From Pictodentalium vernedei (taxonomy: Eukaryota; Mollusca; Scaphopoda; Dentaliida; Dentaliidae): DNA of 64,000 bases. Within the stretch, counting starts at the first letter, position 1, and the number at the start of each line of letters is the position of its first letter. Shown one piece after another: positions 55,378 through 64,000 of the stretch. Location of the stretch: positions 831,311,337-831,375,336 of the forward strand of contig CM062297.1 of the NCBI GenBank assembly GCA_031216915.1, read 5' to 3'. A model generated the notes under the pieces. That model had not been told where the DNA came from, made no database searches, and saw only the letters and a list, made by a program, of their open reading frames with translations. A program made the translations under genes and the position numbers.

Positions 55378-55568
55378 CCGGTGTAACAGGAATGGAAGTC
55401 CGTAGGAAAATTAGCCCCTCTGGACTATTATTCCGCGGAATTATAGTCCTAGAATTATAGTCCGCCGGACTACTATTCCTAGAAATGTTAGACCTAGGAC
55501 TATAATTCCGCGGAATAATAGTCCAGAGGGACTAACGTTCCTACGGACTTCCATTCCTTTTACACCGG
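55378..55568. repeat. 191-bp foldback element with repeated inner palindromes
   Basis: Termini ccggtgtaacaggaatggaa and ttccattccttttacaccgg. The arms contain two attccgcggaat palindromes and several ggactat/atagtcc blocks, so it can fold in several registers. Confidence 0.9.
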
Positions 55569-55630
55569 GGGGTGACGTTATTCAGGGTAAATACCTCATT
55601 CTAATGCATTATATATTATTTCTAAAGACT

Positions 55631-55708
55631 ATACCCATAGTAGCTTGGTGTACCATATGTTCACCACGCATGGAGGAACATTTGGTACACCCAGCTACTT
55701 TGGGTATT
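55631..55708. repeat. 78-bp hairpin
   Basis: Arms acccatagtagcttggtgta and tacacccagctactttgggt with a 10-nt loop near 55668. Confidence 0.88.
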
Positions 55709-56699
55709 TTTTATTTACACCTGGATCGTTAGAGCAATTCGAATTTAAATATTAAATGCTAAACAATGCTCCCAGCGTGTACCTCGCTACAAGGAAGAAT
55801 TCGATACGCGTATGTATACATACTCTTATGTGATCGTTCAGCTGATTAGAACCTATCCCCTCTTAATATAAGTTCGTTAGGCCACTATGACTACAATTTA
55901 TAAAACATAATATTTTTCATGTCAACGAAATGTCACACTTTGTATCGATTATCATCAGGAACTATATTGTGTTGCTGGCACTCACAAACAGCGGACGTAA
56001 TTCGCCGAAGTCTCTGGATTTTCTCAAATTTGAATGTGTTGATTTACGAAAGTAATTGAGGACGTTTAAATTGTTAATTTGGATATGGTTTCCACGAAGC
56101 AGTGTGCTTAGCACGCTGTTAGGTGTGAGTACCGCGTTGAGATCCGGCTTGGCGACATTACCAGTTCTAGGATGCTGTTGAGACATTACAAAGTTTGTGT
56201 TTTGAACTTCATGTATAATTTCGTTGGAATGAGGAAGCATGTCTGCGATATTACTGATAGACGCATTCGATCGATTACTCACTGAGGATGCAGAAGTAAG
56301 TGTTGTACATGTCGAACTTAGCAACATTGAATATTTTTCTTTATTACATTCCTCAGTTCGTTTTGCATCGAATTTAATGTTGATTAAAAAGTGGTAATGT
56401 CACGAGTGAATTATGTCACATCAATAGTAACTTTGGAACGACTGACGTATATAAGCCAGGCCCCCACCGATTTGTTGATGTTTTGTTTTCCAGTTCCACA
56501 TCAGTTAATTAAAATGAATTTTCCTTCTGAATATTTTTAAAAATCCTTTCTTTCCTCTATGAACAGGTTCGTTAGCACAGTTGACAAAATCCAAATAGAT
56601 ATGTTTTATCTTATGGCTGAATGCCATTCCCAAATGCGACTAGAACGCCACATAAAATAGTAAAATATCGAACGAAAGTCACAAAAATAAAACTGGACC
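55709..56699. other. Unrecognised region
   Basis: Minus-strand open frame 56327-55962 (121 codons, Ser/Asn-rich) has no motif I recognise. A gacgtataTAAg TATA-like element at 56443 recalls the repeated gcgacgtatataac at 26730 and 28774. Confidence 0.35.
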
Positions 56700-57021
56700 A
56701 TTTCCAATCGAAGATTTGACACAGAAAGTGATGTATTCATACGCGCTAATTTCAGAAGTATTTCAGAGTTGCCTTTGCGAATATTTTGTGCTGAATTATT
56801 TTTAATGAAAGACATTTTGGTCTAAAATGTCATTTACTAAAGAGAGTGACCCATTCTTATGGTAAGTTACGGTATATAATTCGCCTCGAGACAGGACTAT
56901 TTCGTATTTCCTTCCTGCTAATTTTAGAAATGTTTCCGTGTTTACACTAAATTGGATTATATCTGACAATAGCTTGAGTTGAATTATTATAGTAAAAGAC
57001 CTCTTTATTCCAAATGTCATG
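56700..57021. repeat. Diverged ~195-bp tandem copy of the left arm of hairpin H2
   Basis: 56790-56920 (aatgtcatttactaaagaga, gttacggtatataattc, ctcgagacaggactatttcg) parallels 56985-57095 (aatgtcatgtaataaataga, gttacggtaaataattc, ctcgagacgggactgtttcg). Confidence 0.75.
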
Positions 57022-57190
57022 TAATAAATAGAGTAATCAATTTGTTTTGAACGTTACGGTAAATAATTCATCTCGAGACGGGACTGTTTCGTAAATCACT
57101 CGGGCTACGCCCTCGTGAGTTATTCACGTCCCGTCTCTCGATGAATTATTTACCATAACGCTCAAAACAAATTGATTACTCTCTATTTCT
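57022..57190. repeat. 169-bp near-perfect hairpin, family H (copy 2)
   Basis: Arms from agagtaatcaatttgtttt and complement, centred at about 57107 on tcgggctacgccctcg. Immediately left of a piggyBac-type MITE (57232), as is copy 1 at 48180 (MITE at 48382). Confidence 0.92.
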
Positions 57191-57231
57191 CATTAGCAAA
57201 TGAAGTGTAATAATTGTTTATCCCTTTACCC

Positions 57232-57466
57232 AACGTAACGGCCAAAACCGGCCAGCGCTATTCTCAAAAATCGCCAATTAATTTTCATTATTTTTTTCAT
57301 TTTTTGTCTCAAGAACATAGGTTATGACCCCTCATTGGAACGAGCTCGTTGCGCTCGTTCCAATGAGGGTTCATAACCTATGCTTTTGAGACAAAAAATG
57401 AAAAAAAATTAGTTATTCAAGATTTTTTTATGCAAGTGTCGTCTGCTTTTCATCTTAGGTAAAGGG
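57232..57466 (+). mobile_element. piggyBac-type MITE, subfamily 1 (copy 9)
   Basis: Right TTAA at 57467-57470; left flank TTAT. Centre gagctcgttgcgctcg. It cuts the C-terminus of the second recombinase. Confidence 0.93.
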
Positions 57467-58588
57467 TTAAGCTACACAGATTATTATGTCCTGTAATAAT
57501 AGCAATAGCAACAGCAACAATATTGTGTTATCTCAACTTCTGGATGAGGTGCTTTCTTTCACTGGTGTTAGTCAGTCTCTTGTTAGTGTCCAAATTTGCT
57601 TCTTTTGCCATATGTGACATGATGATTGACAATTTATTGACACCCATTGTTTTGTCGTTTAAACCACATATCACCAACGTTTGTGATCGGGTCGTTCTTG
57701 TCACTACTACTGCGCTGAAGCCAGAAGGCCTTTTCACTGCATATAACTTCTACATTTACACTGGATTTTGCGCATTGTTTTCATCCGTGCTGTATATATG
57801 AGGCGCAGTTTTGTGAACATTCCTAAGGTCTGCACCAGTGCGCGTTTTAGTTTGACGCTCATTCAAAACAAGATACTCCTTGCCATCGCTGGTCGTGTTA
57901 ATAGTTGCGTCGCCTCATTGCATGTTATAGTGCCCATTAACACCGCGTTAGGCACAGTGTCATGCATTGTTAAACCAGGTCGTGTTTAGGATGGACTTCG
58001 GTGTTGATTCCTCAAGAATTCCTTTCTGGTACAGCAGATTAATTTTATGATCATTTATCCGCTCAGCTTTTTGAGGTCTGTTCCCTTTTCCAACCCGCTT
58101 CAACTACTTTTGCTTAGCTGTCAATGTTCTGCGAGTAGTGTCGAATGAATCATCAGACCTGTTCATGATGGATGTTCCACGTTTATGCCGTTTTAAGTAG
58201 CGATCAATACTGGGAACGTGGCCTCGCACTGCACTTGGCTCGAAATCGGTGGCCTCCTTACAACGTACACTAAGAAACTAAGAATATAATTAGCGATCAG
58301 AGGATCTAAATCCCTCACTGGTATCCCGTGGATTTCACGGTTTTCGAACTGCTTCGATAGAAAAGTTTTAAACAGCTTCAAGTCGTGCAATGATTTCTTG
58401 AGTGTATGTCTTCTCTTCTGTTCTGTAATGAAGTTTGCAATGTTTTCGTTGGAAAAATCTTTAAACCTGCTTGACGTTGAGTGCATAGCAATATTCAAAG
58501 CATTTTCTACCAGGTATTCATTCAGAAGCTGGGCAGGATCGGTGACTGCTTCACTTGGTTCGGTTTGATCGACAGTCAATCCAGGTAC

Positions 58589-58608
58589 ATTGGGGGGGGG
58601 GGGGGGGG
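58589..58608. repeat. Poly-G tract
   Basis: About 17 or more G residues, giving a poly-Pro start to the minus-strand frame ending at 58193. Confidence 0.9.
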
Positions 58609-58628
58609 GCATGTATTGAAATATACTC

Positions 58629-58905
58629 TTGGCGATTTGGTTGCATTTCCTGACTGAGCAATGTTAGTGTCACACAGTGTAGGGGTTGAATTTTTGCCCG
58701 CTGTAGTACCATTCATAGCTACAAGGGCAGGATTTTGAGTGTCTATATTAGTACTTGTAAATTACTCTTGGTGATATGGTTGCATTTCTTGAGCGATTGA
58801 GCAATGTTAGTGTCACACAGATTAGGAATTGAAATTTTTCTTGCAGTTGTAATATTCATAGCTTCAGGGGCTGGATTATCAGTGTCAGTATTAGCACTAT
58901 TAGTA
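58629..58905. repeat. 138-bp tandem duplication within the recombinase N-terminal region
   Basis: 58629-58757 and 58767-58905 both run from cttgg(c/t)gat(t/a)tggttgca through gcaatgttagtgtcacacag to a tattagtact/tattagcact end, at roughly 80% identity. Each encodes a version of C-D-T-N-I-A-Q-S on the minus strand. Confidence 0.85.
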
Positions 58906-59066
58906 TTAACATCACCAGACTTCAACGGTTGCTCATTATTGTCTATATTGAATTGAATGTCAAGTTCTCCCATGAGTATTTGATCGTCGAAGATATCTTC
59001 CAGATCGCTGACACAAGTAAACCCAACAAACATTGTTAGTACACGCTGTAATTCGACAAATCTCAA

Positions 59067-60490
59067 TTCATAAGTCGATATAATGTTTTCTCGACATTAC
59101 TCAGCAGCGACAAACAAACGTGCGAAGCTGTTTTTGTTTGCATCAGCACCGGTGCGTGGTACTTCCGCTGTTAGTTTTATCGCCAAAGCAAAATGGAAAA
59201 AGAAACGCACAAATCACGGGGACTTTTTCATTTTAATAACACGATAACATACTATTTCAAGTTATGGATGTTTTTTTTAACATGAGAAAACGCATGTTTG
59301 TTAAGTTTTGGTATCCTATGAGGTAAACTCATTTAAAAACGTAATAAATAATTGCCGCCTTCATTTCACTATTCGCGAAGCGACAAGCGATAAATTTAGA
59401 CAAGTTTGTATTCAGGTCGAGGTCACCAAAGGTCAACTTGGATGTAGTTCCACTGTAGGTGCAAATGTAACTATTGAAATTCCATTGCTGCTGTGTTCAT
59501 CACCGACGAACGTGTTCACCATGGTTGGTGTGTAAAGATAAAAATTATGTCATAGGCTTTTTATGTACAGTGCAATAGGTAATCATGGTAAAGATAATAT
59601 TTACACAACGCAATTTTTCTTCAACGAACACTGTATTGGCAGTAGATTCTCAAGTGATGCCATTTTCCCATACACACCAGTTGATCGTGTGATTTACCCC
59701 ATGCAGACCAGTTGGTGAGGTGATATTGGAAATTCGCGCATTGATATTATGCACTACATTCCATTTTTGCAGCGTCTGTAATGATATTCTGTAAATTACA
59801 TGTATGTTTACGTTCTATAAATAGACGTCCTTCAAGACTCGAAATGACATCGGTGTCAAGTCTTTTCAGAGATAACCCACAAGCAGAGACACTAGTTTGT
59901 CTTGAATTAAGGAAATGTTTTGCATTAAATAAAATAAAAAATTAAATAACAAAAAAATATTTATCGTTTGTTATAATTTTACACCCGTTTGGATGAAACG
60001 ACGCGGCTGGTCGTGTATTATTTTGACCAGGCATGAAACCAGCACCACTTCCTTCCATTTACAAACGCTGTGATTAGATTTGAAGCCGGTTGCCAACATA
60101 ATTTGTAATGTAGGAGCTCAAAATAACGAGAGAGACATTTCTTTCATCAAAAGATAAAATATTTCCAACTATACGAATCCATTAACGAGTCCAAATCAAC
60201 AAAACGAAACACCAAAACGGGACATAAACATACTGAAATGTAACTTTTATTTCTACCAGTACCCATGCCAACTACTGACAGTTCTTGGTCACCTCCAGAC
60301 TCTCTTGTGACAAAACACACAAGTTGTTCTTTGGCTTAAAAACATAGTATATTAACTGGCTGGTCGCTTATTTTGGTTTTCATAAAATTTAAATAGTGCC
60401 TACCAACATGCACCTGCCCCACTCTCCAATAAATTCGACGCTGTTGTGGCCTGGAACTAGTTTAGCCCTCAAATAGTCCATTCGCTATGC
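59067..60490. other. Unrecognised region
   Basis: No supported gene; 59308-59535 is an unsupported open frame. Confidence 0.45.
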
Positions 60491-60494
60491 TTAA

Positions 60495-60729
60495 CCCTTT
60501 ACCCAACGAATCGGCCGCATCCGCCCGCGTAATATGCAAATTCAGCAGTTGACATTTTTTTCCAAAAATTTCAACAGAAACACATCATGTGACCCCTCGT
60601 TGGAACGAGCTCGTCGAGCTCGTTCCAACGAGGGGTCACATGATATGATTTTGTTGACATTTTTTGAAAAAGTTGAAAAAATGATATTTAAAATAATAAA
60701 TTTTGATATCGTCTGCGTTGGGTAAAGGG
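60495..60729 (+). mobile_element. piggyBac-type MITE, subfamily 2 (copy 10)
   Basis: TTAA at 60491-60494 and 60730-60733. Ends ccctttacccaacgaatcgg and atcgtctgcgttgggtaaag. Arms tcatgtgacccctcgttgg around gagctcgtcgagctcg. Confidence 0.95.
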
Positions 60730-60733
60730 TTAA

Positions 60734-61042
60734 ATTCATTTGTCCGGAATATGTCTGGTGGTTGGAAAAGTCAATCTTTATCGTAAATCAAAGCAAGAAA
60801 TGTTACCCAGTCAAGACTTAATTTGATCGACATTTTGATGACCGAGCAATAATAAATACGGACTCACCACAATCGCCGTGTTATGACTACGCCAAATAGT
60901 ACCACAAATTATGTTAATATCTTGACGTTTTCATTTTCATTTCTTTTCATTTATTCTGCCTCTATCAGGAAAATGGTGTTACAGATGTACATGTATTATA
61001 CAGTGCCCGCCAAGAAGCGGGTAAGGGAAAGAGATCCGATAT
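60734..61042. other. Unrecognised spacer
   Basis: No supported feature. Confidence 0.5.
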
Positions 61043-61400
61043 ACATAATCACCATAATAATAATAATAATAATAATTATTATCATCATTATTATCATCAC
61101 TATCATCATCATGACCGGCATAATTTAAACAAAAGTATACATGGATATTTTGCCGTAGTCCCGATAGTGAAAGTAATGGTGACGGTTGTGATGCCAACAA
61201 GGTGACAGTGATGACAATGGTCCATCACCAGGACAATGCCCAACTTCTCCAGACCATCATCAGAATCGTCACCATAATTATCACTATCATCATAATCATA
61301 ATCGTCATCATTGTCACCATTATTGCCATAAACGTTATCATCATCGACATCATCATCAACATCATCATCAGCAGCAGCAGCAGCATTATCATCATCCCTT
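61043..61400. repeat. Trinucleotide repeat cluster (ATA/ATC/AGC)
   Basis: An aat run followed by atc at 61043-61110 and atc/agc runs at about 61260-61400. Long Ile- or Ser-rich frames across it are artefacts. Confidence 0.92.
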
Positions 61401-61977
61401 TGACATGCCCTTTCTCGCGAAACCCACTAACTTAAAGGTTTTAAGCGTTCGAAGACTTGTTTTAAGAAATATACACAAAGGTTTTTGAATCTGGATATTA
61501 GCATATGTTATTAGACTAGAGAATTTGATATGTGATGGGTATTCCAAATAGTATTTAGGGACGTATTTTTCTCGTAAATCACTGACAAGATTACACTCAA
61601 TAATAAAGTTATACTCGTCACCTACTTTCGAGCATATTGCACAAAGTACCGTACTATTATTTTTCCTATATTTATTCCATTTGCTTATTTCATTTGGTAG
61701 TCTGTGGTTAGCAGTTATAATTTGTAAAAGACATTATGGCAGATACTGTGGAATGTTTATCAAGTACTTACCAACTGCAGAAGAATCTTTAATATGGGAG
61801 TAAAATATACGCCTCGCAGATGATGAAACATCTTCGTACCATTTTTAAATGAAATGGTCAATTACAATTCGTTCAATTTGTTTCAATTTGATTCTTGACA
61901 GCGGTTCCTGGTTAACCCATAAATAATTTTGGCCTACTCAGTGAAAACTGTTTCTAAAACTATTTAACCCTTTACCC
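61401..61977. other. Unrecognised spacer, possibly LINE-derived
   Basis: No motif recognised in broken frames. Confidence 0.4.
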
Positions 61978-62211
61978 AACGTAACGGTCAAAACCGGCCT
62001 GCGCTATTCACAAAAATCGCCAATTAATTCTCATTATTTTTTTCATTTTTTGTCTCAAAAACATAGGTTATGACCCCTCTTTGGAACGAGCTCGACGAGC
62101 TCGTTCCAAAGAGGGGTCATAACCTATGTTTTTGAGACAAAAAATGAAAAAAATTAGTTATTCAAGAATTTTGTTTGAATGTGTCGTCTGCTTTTCATGT
62201 TCGGTAAAGGG
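61978..62211 (+). mobile_element. piggyBac-type MITE, subfamily 1 (copy 11)
   Basis: TTAA at 61974-61977 and 62212-62215; complete. Centre gagctcgacgagctcg. Confidence 0.95.
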
Positions 62212-62236
62212 TTAACCAACTAAATTTACATCTGAA

Positions 62237-62530
62237 TTATTTATTCATTTATTGGTGTATAAGGTCACATACACATGCCCAATGGCTAATCGTGACCGCG
62301 ACAGTTTTACGGGTGGAGGAAGCCAGAGTACCCGGAGAGAACCACCGAGCATCGACGAGCAACTGTCAGCTCCTCAACATTTTAACTCTGTTCAAGCTTC
62401 GATGATGCAGGGTTACAACGGTTGAAGACATGTGCACATCGACGTGCAGTACGCCTTAGTACACGGCGCCGTCGTGCCCCCATGTAGGCAACCGGGATAA
62501 AGTGCCTTGCCCAAGGACACATCGCGGATC
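62237..62530 (-). repeat. SINE core and tail, headless
   Basis: Minus strand: tgtccttgggcaaggcact box at about 62515, gtactgcacgtcgatg, ctcggtggttctctccggg, then an accaataaatg-type tail at 62237. No Pol III head. Confidence 0.88.
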
Positions 62531-63082
62531 GTCCCGGACGGAATTTACATCCGAAAGTATTGCTATGAGCGTCAAAACTTACAAGCAAGTTATATATTTC
62601 TCTGGCTATTAAGGGCGCACCTGGTTTTAAAAATCTGGACCAATAACCCAATATTTTAGTTTGGAGATCGGGTAGCGTTCAAGCTTTCCATAAACCATAT
62701 AACTATGGGCAGAGCTTCTCACGCAAAGTGACAATTTACATAATTTTAATTGGACGGATTCGAGACAACTCGCTGTTTCCTTACCACACACCTCGCAGCC
62801 GTAAATCATAGTGGGGTGGATCATCGTGTCACATAAATGCATAATTAGGTCAAATGTTACGTCTAGTTTTCTAATTTTATTTAAAAGAGCGTACATGGCT
62901 TTTATTACTACTTTATTCAGTTTCTTTTGATGACGGCAGAATTGACCATTGTAAAATGACAATTTACCTAGGTTCGTAAACTAAGTCACTACTTCCAGTT
63001 GTTTGCCATTTAATGTAAAGATAGGTTGGCGTTTACTCTTCCCTTTACTAAATATCATTATCGTTGTTTTCATAGTATTTAA

Positions 63083-63326
63083 CCCTTAACCTAACATAAA
63101 AAAGCAGACGATACTTGCAAAAAGAAATTCTTGAATAACTAATATTTTTCTTTTTTTGTCTCCAAAACATAGGTTATGACCCCACATTGGAATGAGCTCG
63201 ACGAGCTCGTTCCAAAGAGGGATCATAACCTATGTTTTTGAGACAAAAAATGAAAAAATAATGGAAATTAATTGGCGATTTTGTGAATAGCGCTGGCCGG
63301 TTTTGGCCGTTACCTTGGGTAAAGGT
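63083..63326 (-). mobile_element. piggyBac-type MITE, subfamily 1 (copy 12), reverse orientation
   Basis: TTAA at 63079-63082 and 63327-63330. The gcagacgatacttgc end is on the left and the ggccggttttggccgtta end on the right, opposite to the other copies. Inserted in the LINE RT. Confidence 0.93.
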
Positions 63327-63387
63327 TTAATATGAGCTAACGATCTCGTCTGCATATAAGATACAGAAGATCCTTAAATGATGGCCA

Positions 63388-63752
63388 GGGGGCGCGGTGG
63401 CTCAGTTGGTAGAGGTGCAGGCTGCAAGCTGCAAGCCGAGAGGTCCTCGATTCGAATCCCACCTGCGGCAACCACGTTGTGTCCTTGAGAAAGACACTTC
63501 ACCCCCATTGCCCACGTGGGGGCACGGTGACGCTGTGTACTAAGGCGTACTGCACGTCGATGGTGCACCTGTCTTCAACCAATGCTAACCCTGCTTGTGT
63601 GGAGTTGGTATGTTGGGGAGCTGACAGTTGCTCGCCGTTGCTCGGTGGTTCTCTCCGGGTACTCCGGCTTCCTCCACCCGTAAAACTGTCACGGTCATGG
63701 TTAGCCATTGTGCAGAAATATGTGACCTTAAAACACCAATAAATAAATAAAT
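63388..63752 (+). repeat. Full-length tRNA-headed SINE with target-site duplication
   Basis: A-box tggctcagttggtagag at 63398-63414 and B-box gattcgaatcc at about 63449-63459 form a Pol III internal promoter. The shared core (tgtccttgagaaagacactt, gtactgcacgtcgatggtgc, gctcggtggttctctccggg) and an (ataa)n tail follow. Flanked by the 12-bp duplication aaatgatggcca (63376-63387 and 63753-63764). This is the reference copy for all SINE fragments in the window and looks recent. Confidence 0.93.
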
Positions 63753-63830
63753 AAATGATGGCCAAGTCGTTCATAAAACGTTTCGACGAGGCTCGAGAGA
63801 CCACCAACAGGACAATAGTACAGGAAATCT

Positions 63831-64000
63831 TCTAAATCTTTCAGTAAAATGAAAAATGAAAGGGGAGACAAAAATCGAAGCGCCCACCTTCCTGCACGAC
63901 GCAAGATTTGTTTGTTTTCATACCCTTAATGCTGCAGTAAAAATGGGTTAACTATTTAGACCAATGACCAGTGAACAGCAGCTCACGTCATGACGGCCGA
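63831..64000. other. Window end, unrecognised
   Basis: No supported feature. Confidence 0.5.

Larger units (their letters stand above)
57471..59066 (-). pseudogene. Crypton-type (DUF3504-like) tyrosine recombinase, copy 2, decayed
   Basis: Minus-strand frames: 59066-58743, an acidic/Asn-rich N-terminus (DLEDIFDDQILMGELDIQFN) with the segment CDTNIAQSLKKCNHITKS; 58612-58193, a core-binding domain (RFKDFSNENIANFITEQKRR, LKLFKTFLSKQFENREI); about 57990-57770, RQTKTRTG-type remnants in shifting frames; 57737-57528, GVNKLSIIMSHMAKEANLD, KRLTNTSERKHLIQKL. The last corresponds to N-H-S-[AS]-R-K: the catalytic His is Thr, Arg is kept. A GHNN stretch near 57490 is the next box, after which a MITE at 57232-57466 ends it. 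The sequence belongs to a different subfamily from copy 1. Confidence 0.72.
62600..63830 (-). pseudogene. LINE reverse transcriptase C-terminal region, split by a MITE and a SINE
   Basis: From right to left on the minus strand: a broken segment to about 63766, then the SINE; FCILYADEIVSS (about 63365, a Y-A-D-D box with the second Asp changed to Glu); the MITE; MIFSKGKSKRQP (about 63050); and frame 62962-62627 with KVVIKAMYALLNKIRKL, HPTMIYGCEVCG and SSAHSYMVYGKLERYP. The thumb/connector pattern [IV]-L-x-Y-G-[CS]-E-V-W-G and x-V-Y-G-E-L-G-x-Y-P is typical of LINE RTs of several invertebrate clades. Confidence 0.78.

Noticed and set aside
61043-61435. Ile- and Tyr/Asn/Asp-rich frames
   Set aside because: Translated trinucleotide repeats.
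63388-63475. Free-standing tRNA gene
   Set aside because: A and B boxes are present, but the cloverleaf is not complete and the sequence continues into a SINE body with target duplications, so it is a SINE head.
1-64000. CRISPR array or bacterial operons
   Set aside because: Regular direct repeats with unique spacers are absent, and the transposon content, splice sites and Pol III SINEs are eukaryotic.

Overview
This is eukaryotic, most likely invertebrate metazoan, nuclear DNA. The reasons are an AT-rich composition, telomere-type TTAGGG repeats, spliceosomal-type splice signals, Pol III-derived SINEs and a transposon zoo: Polinton, Tc1, piggyBac-type and hAT MITEs, Crypton-type tyrosine recombinases and several LINE clades. 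A marine lophotrochozoan or similar is my guess, but nothing in the window fixes the phylum. Almost no host coding sequence is visible. The window is an accessory, transposon-graveyard region, and nearly all ORFs are decayed.

Layout. 1-9380: three copies (A +, B -, C +) of one ~3.5 kb repeat in alternating orientation. Together they form a perfect inverted repeat (A/B, arms 1-1708 and 2638-4345) and a second, ~97% inverted repeat (B/C). Copy B keeps a single-exon C2H2 zinc-finger ORF with a plausible promoter; copy C has lost both the finger and the promoter. 9.6-12.0 kb: a possible orphan terminal exon, an L1/Tx1-like endonuclease fragment, and a Tc1 element whose catalytic half is replaced by telomere-like repeats. 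12-16.8 kb: AT-rich and mostly unrecognised. 16.8-25.1 kb: remains of a Polinton-like element (protein-primed DNA polymerase B on +, fibre-like protein on +, integrase C-terminus on -), split by a Tc1 copy, piggyBac-type MITEs and a hAT MITE.

25.6-36.2 kb: LINE fragments (RNase H, gag, endonuclease, RT), foldback hairpins, an orphan exon resembling the end of an SLC16-type transporter, and a 5S rRNA-headed SINE. 36.2-39.4 kb: a 3.2 kb satellite with an 11-bp period that cuts the LINE RT. 40.1-43.1 kb: a second, CR1/L2-like LINE with an FADD-to-FADY active-site change, carrying two MITE insertions. 43-64 kb: two Crypton-type (DUF3504-like) recombinases on the minus strand, another Tc1 copy, several perfect hairpins, a 47-bp minisatellite, a LINE RT remnant and a full tRNA-headed SINE with target-site duplications.

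The unifying feature is a piggyBac-type MITE family: 12 copies, TTAA-flanked, with CCCTTTACC termini and a conserved palindromic core. It occurs from 17.3 kb to 63.3 kb and is usually nested in older elements, which gives a relative insertion history. Much of the non-coding remainder is foldback DNA, so hairpin formation and small-RNA production are the main inferred activities.
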